DNA of 64,000 bases. It comes from Rhea pennata (lineage: Eukaryota; Chordata; Aves; Rheiformes; Rheidae). The stretch lies in NCBI RefSeq assembly GCF_028389875.1, contig NC_084672.1, forward strand, positions 12,081,958-12,145,957. Direction: 5' to 3'. The position numbers were made by a program, and so were the translations under genes. This document shows, one piece after another, positions 24,069-36,400 of the stretch (position 1 is its first letter; each line of letters starts with the position of its first letter). The notes beneath the pieces were generated by a model. The model saw only the letters and a program-made list of their open reading frames with translations, was not told the origin of the DNA and made no database searches.

Positions 24069-27000
24069 AAAGCAGAGGTATTATATACCCTTCTACAAGG
24101 GAAGCTATACGCTGATATAAGACATTTGGCTAATACAAAATAGCTCTAATTAGAGAAAAAATACCACAGCAATCTGTTTCTTTAACAACCACGTTGATGT
24201 TGCCAATATGCTTCATCACTCATATGAGAGAGTAATCGTTAAAACTAAATATAACTGCTTCCTTTCTGATCTAGTGATTGTTTCACTTCTAATGAAGTGA
24301 TCAATCCTAAATATTATCAACTTTCAAATATTTCCTGTCTTTAATGCAACTGATTTGGTTTTGCTTTCTAAAGATATATTATGCCACTTCTCTAAGAAGA
24401 TACAGAAGTATTTTGTTTTGTCCAAGTCTTCTAGATTGCCTATTTTTAAGATTGATAGAGTCAATTGCTTTCTCTTGCAGTGCAATTAGCTAGATTTACT
24501 CCATATATCAGTCCAGGCTTACAAAACACAGGCTTTATTTTACATTTTCTTGGCTTAATTCATTAATGGTCTCCATCCAGTATTTCTCATAACTTCATCT
24601 TTTTGAATAAGCACTGCAGTAGCTTCTTATTTGGAATTGTAAACATTCCTTTTTGAACTTTAATATCTCAGGAATATTATGTGGATGATGGCTTAATTTG
24701 TAGGAGAACTGAAAAATCACACAGTCCTCTAGTTTTCATGTGCATATGATACGCACATTCCTTCAGTTTATGTCTGAGGAAACTTCATCCCTGTCCATCC
24801 TGAAAGGCAAAACTGCTATCTCTAAAAGGTACAAGAATGCAACTTATGTCCTGTAAAAAAGGAAAGCGATGAATGCACCAGATGTATACCTGCTGCATGG
24901 AGGGTAGAATTTTCCCTTGGGCTGGATAAAAGAGAGCCTGATTCACATGACACCAGTCTCACCTCCTAGAGCACTTCTGAGAGGAGTGGAAGGTACTTAG
25001 GGAAAGAGAGGACTGGAATACGACTGAAACAGATGAAGTTCTAGAAATGAGGGAAGGGTCCACTGGATCTGCATGCACATAGGCCAACTGGAAAAAATGG
25101 TGTAAGAGCTAAAAAGTAACAACAGTCACTAAATCTTGGCTGATACACTGCATAAGCTTCTACGGAACCTTCAGTTCCCTTGGTTGACTGTTAATTTTCT
25201 AAAGTTTCATCCTTTCTATAAAAGTTCTAAATACTTTACAGTAAATTATAAAATGCAGTAACTCTAGTCTTTACAGTAATATACAACACGCAATAACTCT
25301 AATCTTTACAGTAATACTTCTGTTTATTTGATAGAGTATGTTTTGTGTTAAACTAAATATTTGGTAACGGAATTTTAATTAGCCAATAAGTTATACTAAC
25401 ATGTGGGACTCTTTAATCAGCTGGCTACACAGCAAGGCAACATTCATCTTTCATGTAAGAAGCCTGTGAAAGCACTTGCAGGAGCCAGTGGAAAGCAGGC
25501 ACTACTAAGCAGATACATATATATTAGTATTTTCAAACTCCTACCTCAAAAAAAAAAGAAAAAAAGAAAAAAAGAAAGAAAAAGGAATGCCACTGCTAAA
25601 TTGGTTTATATTTTGTGGTTTTCTTCAGAATACTTAAATGTAACCTTCTTTAATAAACCTAAGACAAAAAAAAACTTTGCAGAAGTCTTAGGTATTTGCT
25701 TTCAAAGATTGGAGGGTGTTGGGGGCAGGCAGGCATTCCTCTTTTGACTGGATAATACTAGTGTCATTGAAGTGACTATGAAACAAAGAACTGTACTAGA
25801 AAAAGGAAAAAAGCACCTTTACCAGTGGCCTCTTTGCCTGGGAACACAAAGCAAACCCAAAAATTCTCCTGGCCTTTACTGACTAGGAAATGAAAAAACA
25901 AGTCCAAGATAGTGACCTACAAAGGAAATTTTTCTGGCTTCCTGCACAGTTCATTTAAAGGACTACTGTTTTTCTACATTGTCTAACATGACAGCTTCCA
26001 GTCCGTGAGATTCAGGAAATCTGTTCCAAAAGACAATCGGGGAAAAGAAATGTAAAGAAATGCTTTCTTAATAGTAGTTTTATCAATTAGTGAAAAGAAA
26101 ATATGTGATATGAAAACAAATGGAGTCTTGACTCAGGAATACAGCATTGAAATACTGAGTATTTCATGACTACACAGCTCTATGGTAACATATGCACTTA
26201 TAACATGCTGAGATCTGTTACACATATATACATATATTTGATTCAATCATTTTTGTAGCAATAAAACCTCAATTTCAACTTTATTTATTTTTTTTTACCT
26301 TGAAGTCGTTCATCAGTTATTATTTTGTTAGTTTGATTCCAGGTACTGTCAATAAATATAATTTTCTTCAGTCTAGTTCCTTCACTCCTGTTGCTTGAGA
26401 TGCATTCATTTATATTTTTTTCTTCTTCAGGGTCTATTTTTGCTTGCTTAAGAAATGGCTCTCTGGAACAGCCATCATCATTGTCATAAACACCTTTCTT
26501 AGCATTTTTTTGGAGATGGAAAGCAATATCTTTCACTGAAATTGAATTGGGGCCAGGAAAGATAAGTGCTATCTACAAGAAGAAAATAAAGAAATCAGAG
26601 TCATCAAAATATGATACTTTTATAAAATACTAAGAATTGTTTCAATAAAGAAAAAATAAAAATCTTTCTTATCTGCACCCACAAACATTTAAGACAGTGA
26701 AGAAGTAAGAGAGCATCTCTTATAAAATATTCTATTGTCTAAAAGCATAAGGGATTGTATTAAAATAATGAATATTAGAATATTTTATTAATGTAATCTC
26801 ATGCCTCTACTACTGATTCTTTCTGTAAAAGAAAGTTTTTTTCATCTAAACAACGGTGTCAGCAAAGAGGTAGTTTGAATTTCACTTGTCACTGTAGAGT
26901 ATGGACCAGGAAGGCCATAAAGAATAGTTTCTATCCTATTCTCATTCACAGCTTTGGGGTCAGAAGAAATAACCTGTTTTGTCCTTCTGCAGCTCTCACA

Positions 27001-29278
27001 AATACGTTTTATCAAAAAGACTAGCGACTGCCTTTACTTATGATACAGTATTTCTTCGGTAGCTTATTATTGCATTCACAGTCTGTGACTTGGAAAGCTT
27101 GAGCAGTATTAAGTCACTGCAACCTCTTCCCATTTTGCCTACCTTCTCCATCATAGTTTCCTTTTTTCAGCTCCTGGCCTCATACCTCCTATTCTTTCCT
27201 TGATATTTCATTATCTGAAGAAAGTACCCTCTCCCTGAGCTATGCACGTTATCCCCCTTTTCAGGTAATCAATGAAAGTGTTAATTATGACATCAGATGT
27301 GTTAATGGTAGGTTTTAGATTAATCACACCATTCAAATGTGTTTTTAATCTCACTTTCTTTTTCAGGCTCTATGCTGACTCAGGTAGACAACAGTTTCTC
27401 TGTAATAGTGAATGTTATAAATTTTAAAGAAGTTTAAATCCTGCAGATGATGAGCAGGACACCTAACAATGTTCAGCTTGCATTAAGTTGAATACTTTCA
27501 CAGATTTAGATAAAATAATTCTCATAGGACACAAAAAATCAAATTATATGAGGTGCTAGACATGAGAAACTCAAACTGGTTAGATGGTGATACAGTATTT
27601 TTCAGCTTTGGCGGGCAGTCCATAACAATACTTGTGGACATGTGCTTTGAGAGAACTCAAACGGGTGGGTTGGATTAATATACTATCGCTCTCCCCCCTC
27701 TCTCTCTTAGGGGACTGCAGTACCAGCTGCAGCAGGGAGTACAGAAGATATCTCAGCATTTCCCCAGCGCAAAGCCCTGTTATCTACATAGTATTTCTTA
27801 CTTCATGCCTTTTTTCTTCATATTCTGGAATGCAAGGGTATTTATAAATTGTAACATCATCAGGTGCCAGGAGCTTAGCATGCACAGCAGTGCTTTTGCC
27901 ATCAGTTTCATTTGGGTGTTTAATAATGTCAATCTTCAAAGGTAACTACAATAAGAATAGAAATAAGTAAGATGTATGATCATATACATGTCTACGTAAA
28001 AAACAAACAAAATCCAGGAGAAATAGCTATGGTATATAATTAACACATACTTGCTTCAAATAGTCTCACTGAATGTTTTTGGTTAAATAGGCTTAAAAAT
28101 AAACTAAAAACAAATGAAAAAAACCACTTCTCACATTCTCTCCATTCATGTAAATAGCTAAGTATACAATGAATACAATATGGAATGGTGTAGTAGTAGG
28201 GTAGTAAAAGCTCTAGTATTAGCATCAATCAGGTAAAGAAGATAAAAGTTTAAATTTAGTAATATAATGGTCCCAAATATGAATATGCATCTGTATTGGA
28301 TATTCACCCTATTGCAAAAATGGCCAAACTTAAGTTAAATTAACGAAACCCAATAGGTCAAATTTCCAAAGTACTTCTAAAATATTTTCACAATGCTTTC
28401 AAAGTGTCTTCAAAATGCATTTTTTGCTCCTAGGTGATTTTGCAAAATGTAGCTCAGTCACATTTGATTTTTTTTCCAATATATTTTAGCTGAAGAACAC
28501 TACATTTTAGAAATATTTATTTTTACTTTAGGAGTGGTTATCTGAATTAAACACCCTTTACATTTAGGAATGCATTTTAGCTCACATTTTATGTAAAATT
28601 CAGCCTTGGTTATGGGCAGATGATACCATTTGTTTCAGTACATTCTGTTCTGGCCAGAGTTCTTACGACTGAAGAATGAAGGTAAGAACAGTGTAAAGAA
28701 GCTTTTAAAAACTAAGTGAAAACACTGTCATTTGTGTGAGAATCCCAGTGGTTTCAGCTGATCCTTTTCATCTAGAACATACATAAATGTTTATGGTGAC
28801 TGGAACATTGTCAGTGCTTGTACATTTAATTCCTTAAATAAGAAGGATAATAATTTTATCTAATTGTAGTTTATTCATACTTGATGGCTACTGTGTTAAA
28901 GGTAAGTGCTCATAAAAAATGAATCAGAAAAGAAATAGTCACATATACTAGCTGCTAACAAGCAGAAGAATATTACAAAAAAAATACGTAAGAGAGATTA
29001 ACCTTCACAACCGGAATTTCTTTGGTAGGGACAGTTTCAACAGGAACAAAGCATGTATAACAATAAAACATCCTTGAACTACTGCATCGTGGGCACTTTG
29101 ATCTCCCACTCTTTTTTGCCTTTTCAAGTACTTCCTGCGATGCTAACTGTAATTGTTGAAGTGGGTTATCTTGAAACGATGATGGAGTCTGCAATTCTTG
29201 ACTTTCCAAACATTCAGTATTTCTTTTTAGTCCTTGAGAGTTTTCTTCATTTAAAAGTGTAGACGAGTTTAAATACAT
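20974..29278 (-). CDS. DTWD1: DTWD1, tRNA-uridine aminocarboxypropyltransferase 1 (complete, 4 coding exons)
   Basis: The coding sequence is the complement of join(20974-21203, 26299-26572, 27802-27945, 29003-29278), 924 nt giving 307 aa. Human DTWD1 is 304 aa. All junctions have GT/AG sites and keep the frame. DTWD1 adds the acp group to a D-loop uridine of certain tRNAs (acp3U20), using S-adenosylmethionine. Visible landmarks are a zinc-knuckle-like pair CPRC and CYTC (Cys62, 65, 73, 76), the family DTW-type motif [10 protein letters not shown] (Asp215-Ile224), and the C-terminal block [17 protein letters not shown]. The C-terminus ends at ..CCAGKE, a few residues shorter than in human. The gene diverges from FAM227B across a CpG island, and a 5' non-coding exon probably lies in that island. 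The first coding exon begins six bases before the ATG. Confidence 0.96.
21204..26298 (-). other. DTWD1 intron, 5.1 kb
   Basis: No nested exon was recognised. It contains poly(T)/(A) tracts (22941-22959, 23486-23501, 24038-24067), and at about 25251-25316 a diverged tandem repeat containing 'aactctagtctttacagtaat' and 'aactctaatctttacagtaat'. The AATAAA at 24014 followed by about 30 As looks like a retroposed mRNA end. Confidence 0.6.
26299..26572 (-). CDS. DTWD1: DTWD1 third coding exon with the DTW motif
   Basis: Acceptor 'tcttgtag' is followed by [20 protein letters not shown]. The exon includes a variable acidic linker and the catalytic-family string [19 protein letters not shown], and ends in phase 1 at 'caag|gtaaaa'. 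Confidence 0.96.
27802..27945 (-). CDS. DTWD1: DTWD1 second coding exon (residues 93-140)
   Basis: Acceptor 'ttgtag' is followed by [20 protein letters not shown] and ends near [10 protein letters not shown] at donor 'gaa|gtaaga'. The exon is 144 nt, phase 0 on both sides. Confidence 0.95.
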
Positions 29279-29284
29279 GGTTAG
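29003..29284 (-). CDS. DTWD1: DTWD1 first coding exon (5' UTR tail plus residues 1-92)
   Basis: On the minus strand the acceptor 'ctttcag' (29286-29285) is followed by CTAACC and ATG at 29278-29276. The exon carries [20 protein letters not shown] and the CPRC...CYTC cysteines, ending at donor 'aag|gttaat' in phase 0. Confidence 0.95.
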
Positions 29285-30542
29285 CTGAAAGAGACAATAT
29301 GTTGCACCTGATAAATACAGATCTGATATACAATGAACTAATTTACTGGAAATTCTGTTTGATCTTATTTAGCAAAAAAATACTCAAAGTAGATACCCCC
29401 TATACTGAATCAGATGATTTTATTCTTTCTTTTATTACAGCACCAAGAACTCCGAACAGATTTCCAGACTGCATGATATAAACAGGTAGAAGAAATTTGA
29501 GATTTGCATTCTTAATGCAAGTATATGTACAATCATCATTTTACCTAGATAAATTATCCCACTCACTTCACTTATGTAACAGAAATATAAATTTTTAGGA
29601 TCAGTATCTTTTTTGTTTGCTGTTCCTTTGTCTGCTGTTTGTTGCAGAAAATACACTGGTAGACATTGATTGCTACCTGCATGAGCTGTCCCACTAATTT
29701 TCACCAGGACTACTGACAATGGAAGAAATGCCTGCAAGACAGAAGTCCATAATAAGAGAAAAGTTAACTGTACAATTTTAGATCTCTATCCTGAAATTTA
29801 TTGTGTGTAGGCAGACCAAACTACCTGAATAAAATCCCTACTGACAAAACTTTGTGAGATAAAAGAAAAATTAGACTGAAATCTGGCTTTGGGGCTGGTT
29901 TCAGTCTAGACTCACTCTGCAGGTTCATATTTATTTTTAAAAAATTGATGGATTAACATTTTTTTTTCCAAGGCTTGCTTCAGGACAAACACTGACCCTC
30001 TGCAGCTGGCATAAAATTCTACTGTGTTCTCTGAGTAATGAACCTGAGTAATGACTGTATGTATGCCCACACCTGATCCAGATCGAATTAGCACTGTGTG
30101 CAGAGATTGATATTCCCAATCACAAATATAGTGAAACCTTTCAGACTAGATTAGCCAGGGGCCTCTCTAGTCTTCAAAGCAGCCCAAGTGCTGGAGATTG
30201 AGCGGCCTGCAGTAGTTACGAACTGCCTTTTGCGTTCTGTACTGCATCACTTAAGATGAGAAAAGTCATTCGTATTATTTACTTTCAGTTACTTTAAGTT
30301 TACTTTTTCATGTCACAGATCACACTTGTGAAATGATGTAACAAAACAGTCATGTTTAGCAAAAACAATAATTTCTGTGATATGATCCAGAGTGAAGTGT
30401 TTAAATAAAACCAAGTGTAGTTTAATTGAAAAACAGCAAAAATGAAAGACTCAGCTAACTCCCCCACATAAATTTAAAATCTATTCCAGAAAAATTAGCT
30501 GCTATTTTCTGGTAAAGCTGAATACTTATACTTGTTTTGATT

Positions 30543-30559
30543 CCCCCCCCCCCCCCCCC
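30543..30559. repeat. C17 homopolymer beside the promoter
   Basis: Seventeen consecutive cytosines on the + strand (G17 on the DTWD1 sense strand), just outside the CpG island. Such runs can form G-quadruplex or i-motif structures and are prone to length change. Confidence 0.9.
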
Positions 30560-30679
30560 GCCCTCAGGTTCTAACTTTTGAAGGGTCAGAGACCTCTCTT
30601 AAAAAAAAAATCAGCAGTATGCATAGAAATTTTACAGTCAATTTGCTTTTAAATGTACGTGAGATAATGCGAAGGGAAA

Positions 30680-31760
30680 ACTACACCCTGTGTCTCAATG
30701 AAAGCTCGTCACGCCTAGACCAACCCTACAACTACCGAGATTCCTCCCGAAGCGGAGGGGGCAAGAGGCCCTGTAATTTGACATCCGTTCCCGCCCGCCA
30801 ACGGATTCTTCTCAACACAGCGTCTCATGGCACTCATGTTCAGCCACGATGCCCCCGAAGCGCTTTCGCTGCTGATGCTGACGGGGGAGAGGCTGCTCTA
30901 AGGGCACAGGAAAGCCGCAGTGGTCTCCAAACAACTGCCCGCGAAGCAGGGTGAAAGCACACACGCAGCACGCTTCGCACAGACGGGCACTAACAACGTG
31001 AATGCCGATTCCACCCACGCTTAATCTCCCAGGTGGCTCCCGCTGCAGCGTACCCTCCACACTCAACTACACGAAACCCGAAATCTCAGCCAGGGCCCGG
31101 GACTTTCCCGTGAAGTTCGCCGCAGCGCCACAGCGCCCGCCGGCCTCACACGGACCGGCCGCCGCGTCCGGGCTGCTCGCTGCCTTCTGCCCGGCCGCTG
31201 GCACGGCAGGGCCGAGGCGCTCCGCGACCCGCGCCTGCCCCGGGCCCGCCCGCCGCCGCGCGCCCTCCGCCGCGCGCCCTCCGCCGGGCCGCAGCACCCG
31301 CCGCTGCGGGGCTCCGCGCCTCACCCGCTCCCTCGGCTCCGGCCCCGCCGCCGCCGCAGCCCGCCCGGCTCCTCCCGGGCTCCGCGGCCCTGCGAGCCCC
31401 CGGAACGGAAGTGTTTGGGCTCGGCCGCCGCGGGGCCGGAAGAGCGCGCCCGGGAGAGCGCTTTTCCGCGGGGGACAGGCCGTAGGGCGCTGTTGCTAGG
31501 GGCCCCTAGCAACGGCGCGCGGGGCCTGGAGGCAGCGCGGCGCGGCGCGGGCGGCGGCGGCGCTGTGTGCTCCCCGCGGGCGCCTCCGAGCCCCTCGGCT
31601 CCGGGGCCGCGCCTGCTGGCCCCAGCTCGGGCCTGCTCCCCGCTGAGGCGGCCGCGGGCCGCGCCGCGCGCCCGCCCGCAGCCTCTGTGGGGCGTCGCCA
31701 GCGGCCGCGCGCGGAGGCGCCGCGTCGTCCCACCTTGTGGTGTTTCCACGTTTTGTGCCC
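30680..31760. promoter_or_regulatory. CpG island, bidirectional promoter of DTWD1 (-) and FAM227B (+)
   Basis: GC content and CpG density rise sharply from about 30680 and peak at 31090-31730, in strong contrast to the AT-rich surroundings. The island lies between the 5' ends of two divergent genes. It holds an ETS/GABP-type site CGGAAGTG (31406-31413), a second CCGGAAG near 31436, and a palindrome with two RFX-type half-sites (31492-31513). No TATA box is evident. Long open frames inside it are a result of high GC. Transcription starts cannot be fixed from sequence alone. Confidence 0.85.
31492..31513. promoter_or_regulatory. 22-bp palindrome with two inverted CCTAGCAAC RFX half-sites
   Basis: 'gttgctaggg' + 'gcccctagcaac' is a perfect palindrome. 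Each arm contains CCTAGCAAC, the half-site of the X-box bound by RFX factors. Spacing between half-sites is wider than in the classic X-box (GTTGCC-n-GGCAAC), so binding as a standard dimer is uncertain. Confidence 0.6.
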
Positions 31761-32984
31761 CCAAATCTGAAGGGAAGTCGCGTCCTGTTACCTGCAGGGA
31801 AGATACGCACCGTTTTCGACTGGTTTTCGTCCCACCTCGCGTTAAACCGCCCCCTAAATTTTAACTGCCTTGAAGTGTTTTCCCCGGAGGCGGCAGCTGC
31901 CTCGGGCTTGGGCCCAGTTAACTCTAGGGAAGTCAGGTCATTTGGACTTTATAACCTGTATTTGTTTGTTTGTTTGTCAGGTGCTAACTACATACTTCCT
32001 GTTGACACCAAGGACTGCATGATATTTTTTTGTAGTAGTCTGTTTTCGTTATTTTGCTTCTCTTGCTAAATGGGACCTGGGATCTCTCCTGTGAAACTTG
32101 GTTTGATTAAGGGTGATACTCTGCAACAATGTTTACCCAACATCCAGTGTTCAGCAACTGCATTTTTAGGTTGAAATGGGTAGCCTAAAGCAATAATTTT
32201 GGTATACAGAAGATTTCTCTTGACTCAGTGAAATAAAGTCTGTGATATGTTAGTTGTAATAGCCTTAGGGAAAAAGTTAACTTTGTAGGCAGATTTTATG
32301 CCAAACTTTGATCTCAGTTACACCCTTAAAACCTCATTGACTTCAGTGGTATTGCATTCAATGGCAGAGGATTTTTACCAGAATCCTGTTGTTATTTGTC
32401 TTTGCTTTGACCTGATCAGTTTTTCTTATTAGCACGATGTAATACATTGCAGTAGAAAGGAAAAAAATGGTGACATTTCACATGATTTATCCTTTTTACC
32501 TCCTTATGCTGCGACAATGTGTCTTGATGTGAAGTAATTAATTGCATTAAAGTAATAAATGTTTATTGGAATATTTCTAAAATCCTTTTTTGCCAAACTT
32601 AATCATTTTACTAAGAGTTCCATCTCCTACTTGTATGATTTTCTTGGATGCTTGGTCCAGAGAAAAACTGTTTGGGAATGACAGAGCTTTGCATTTTAAA
32701 AGCTGGGCCTGAAATCTGAATCTGTTTTATCTGAATTAGTCCTGTACATTTTATTATTATTATATTTTAACAAAACTGTTCTTCAGAATGGTTGCTATAT
32801 AACTTTTATTTGAGGTTCTTAATTTCACAATTTATTAAAAAGGTAATTTTTTTCAGATATTTTGCATACTTGGTTTCTACTCACAAGCAATACTGTAAAG
32901 TTGTGCTTGAGTTCTTAATTATACTGAATTCAACAGATACCAGCTGACTGATTTCTTTTCTGTGAGGCTTTTGCTGATCTGCAG

Positions 32985-33052
32985 TGCTCATATGTCTTCC
33001 AATTTCTAAGCAAAAATTGAGTGTATATATGAGAACAGAGCAGGCTTACCAG
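32985..33052 (+). other. Possible non-coding 5' exon of FAM227B
   Basis: The pyrimidine-rich 'tttgctgatctgcag' precedes, and 'cag|gtgagt' follows, a 68-base segment between the CpG island and the start-codon exon. It has good splice signals but no coding evidence. Confidence 0.3.
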
Positions 33053-33378
33053 GTGAGTGGACTTTTTCTTAAGAATGTATTTTAGAAGTAAATAAAGAAC
33101 TAAGTAAAAAAAAAAAATAACATTACAGATATTTTGCATGAAAATACTTGGAATAAGATGGAAGTTCTGCTTTTACAGTTCAGTTATCTTTCATGTTTTT
33201 AGCATGTTTCTCAACATTTTGTTTATTGGAAAAATGATAATGAACATGCTTATTATACTTTACCAAGGTAGCTTTATCTGTCAGCATTAATCATCTAAAG
33301 TTTAAATGAATGTTAATAAATGTCTTAGCTTTTAAAAAAAATATTCTGGTAAAAACAATTATTATTTTATGTCATTAG

Positions 33379-33432
33379 AAAATGCAAAAGCCTCCTTTCT
33401 CTTTTGAAGAATTCTTACGGTCTCAAAATTTG
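33379..33432 (+). CDS. FAM227B: FAM227B start-codon exon
   Basis: Acceptor 'atgtcattag', then AAA, then ATG (33382), encoding [17 protein letters not shown] before donor 'ttg|gtgagt'. It ends in phase 0 and joins in frame to the exon at 35033. Confidence 0.82.
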
Positions 33433-36400
33433 GTGAGTCCTACTGCTTATTATTTTAACTACCCATATGTATGGTGAAGTGAATATGCAGGAATGGGGTC
33501 ATGAGCAAAGCCATGTGGATATAAATATTGAGAACTGAATTTGAACATAAATTGTATTTCCTAGACCCTCAGGCCCTGGAAACTACGGGTTTGTAGAAGT
33601 GGCAGGCCTTCAAGAGAACAGGCTGTATGCTGCTAAATTTTCTTTTTCTCAAAGAAAAACCATGAAGGAAGTCTTGTCCATGAAGGAAGTGAACCATGGA
33701 GGAAGTCTTTTGTCTGCTATGCAGCAATTTTTTATTGTTGGAAGCATACTTGAGTAATGACACTGACTCAAGCTTTGTTTATAATATTTGACCAGTCCGC
33801 AACATTAATAGCATAATACGAAGTCCTAAATCCTGAGGCAAAAAGGTCTGAGAAGTGTGAAAGGAGGAATAGCTAGTTTTGCTTTTTAAATGAGCTTTCC
33901 TTCTTTTCCTGTGCTGATAAGACTGTTGGGGAGATCTTTGAATATGGCTGTATATTTTGTTACAGAATTTCATGTAATGTGGATACAAGTGATTCATTTA
34001 AATTACATTCTTATTGGAGCAAAAAGAATGTTGGCCTGTCCATGTTATTTGCAAGTATTGATTCACTCAAGGCCATTTAACTTTAGAGCTATGAGGAAAA
34101 ATTGCTCTTTTTGACTGAACCAGAGCTTTTTCTGTCGCAGAAGAAACAAAGAAGAAAAAATTTAAAAATTCTGACAGATTGAAATTGCCTTACAACTTTT
34201 TTGGGGGGATATAATCTAAAAGGAACAGCTTGACAAAAAAGGAAACATTTAATTGGGAAAATGTCAAAACAAAATACATTAATATATTTTCAATTTTTAA
34301 TTGGTTTTATTTGCCTTTTCTCTTTTATCCCAAAATGATCATATGTTTTAATAGTTTTCTTTTTTTCTGAAATAGTTTGTCTTACTGTCCTACTATTAAG
34401 GTAGAACCGTTGTCCTTCAACTATTCTTAAAGGATATAAAAACAAATGAATTGTTCACTGTTAATACTTACTAAGTTATTTCAGGAAAGCAACAAATTTG
34501 ATTATTAACTTCAAATGTCTGCCATTGGCATCAGCAATTTGCTCATCTACTTAAGCTACTAGTTTTAATGCTTTGCTAGAATGAGGAACAGAATTTTTGC
34601 CTATACTTCCAAGGATATTCTCAACAGATGGAAGACATTACTGTTCTTTCAGAGAATTCAAATTGCACGTGATTTTATTTGTCTCTTTAGAATAATAACC
34701 CTTTTTTCATTGAGTAACCTCTTTTCTAACCAAAAAAGTTACAATCTTGTTAATTACTCTGTGTATGCTATAATGGGCCTCCTTGGCCTATTTCTTTTTT
34801 ACTACTTTTTGAGATGTTACAATAATCTCTGAATCCGCTATAGGGAATAGAAGGAAAACAGGGTGTGTTGACAGTGTTGCAAAATATAGAGATTCTTTGG
34901 AGGTGTATGTAAAATGCATTTATACTGGTTCTGCAATTCTTTAGGTAATTTGTGAATTCACTTTATATAATTTAATCTTTACACTTGTATCATATCTAGA
35001 AATAACAAATTTTAACTACGTACTGATTGCAGAAGGAGTGGCCCAGATTTCTCTTTCTGGATGAACCTTATTCTTTGGTGGATAAATTACAGAAAGACTA
35101 TTCATTTGAAGCTATATCTAAATATCTACATGAAAATGTGCCATTAAACATCAGCCCTCTCTCAGGTTTGGAGAAGAGAGTAAATGCATGCATCACTAAA
35201 CTAGAGGAACATGCTCAAAAAATATTTTCATTACAACATGGACCAGGATATCTAGAGGAACATCTTATTCCACCTGAACAGCGTAACAGTCATTTTAGTT
35301 TTTTCTAATAGAACATAGTTAGAAAGTGAAAACAATACTTAATCCCTTTAATTAAGGCCTATATAAGTGGTGATTTCTTTCCACTTCTTGGAAACAGTTT
35401 AGAGTAGTAGCCAAAAAATTTAGGATTGTTTATGTAGATTTAGCATGTAGACCTTGAGTTTGTTAAATTCTAGATGTTAAAGTAAAATGAAGCATTCATA
35501 TTAGAGAACCTCCAGGTTTAGTCAGTTGGTATTTAGTCTTTTCCTCAGTTTGTAAGAGTAAAGTGTCAAACCTATAATTTAAAAAATTCTAATAAGCTAA
35601 AGTCTTGGTTCTTCCTAGGTCTCTAGGTACCTTTTGGTTCAGGCCTAGAGAAAGTCAGGCAAAGTCTGTGAAAGCATAAGTCATTTTCCGCAGATTTTGG
35701 CATTACTTAAAAAAAAAAAAAAGAGAGAGAGAGTGAGAGAGAGACATATGTAGATTGTGATTTAAAAAAAAATGTTATGCCTACTGATCATTTCAGTGAT
35801 GAAGTAGGACTATACACACACAGTGTATTAAGTTTTGGGCATATACACATTTAGATGTAGATCTAGTTATATTAAAAGTCTTTGCCTGATTAGAGCTTTT
35901 AATTGATAAAATCACCAATCCAGATTTCTTGCTAAATCTTGCCATTTTTTAAAGCCATTGCTGCTGAGCAAATTGATGCAGAAGGAGTTTTGAATCCAAA
36001 AAGTGAGATGGGAGAAGCAAAGGTATGCTGCCTATTTTTGATTCTATTTTCAAGTTAGATGGGGTACACCAAACTTTCAAGTTCTTTTCCTTAAATCCAG
36101 AAGTGAGATGATACCTTTCTCTGTATGTTTGGGAGTGGGAGGGGGAGTGACAACATGAAAATGTATATTTTTTCCTTTGTATCTCCAAAAGTGATTTGTT
36201 ATGTTATGTCACCTGACATCTCAATTTTAGACAATTGTTTCTAATCTAAAGTTCCATTCATAATGTGAATTATCGTAGCTGAATATTGTTAATTTCATTG
36301 CTTGAAATATATGTAGCATTAATTTTGAATTGTGTATTTAAACATTTTTCAGGTTGCCAAATACTCTGTTGACAAGTCAAAGGGTAGAAATGTAGAGGTG

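Noticed and set aside
30800-31864. Several long open frames (up to 165 codons) on both strands
   Set aside because: They lie in the CpG island where stop codons are rare; Arg/Ala/Pro/Gly-rich composition is a GC artefact.
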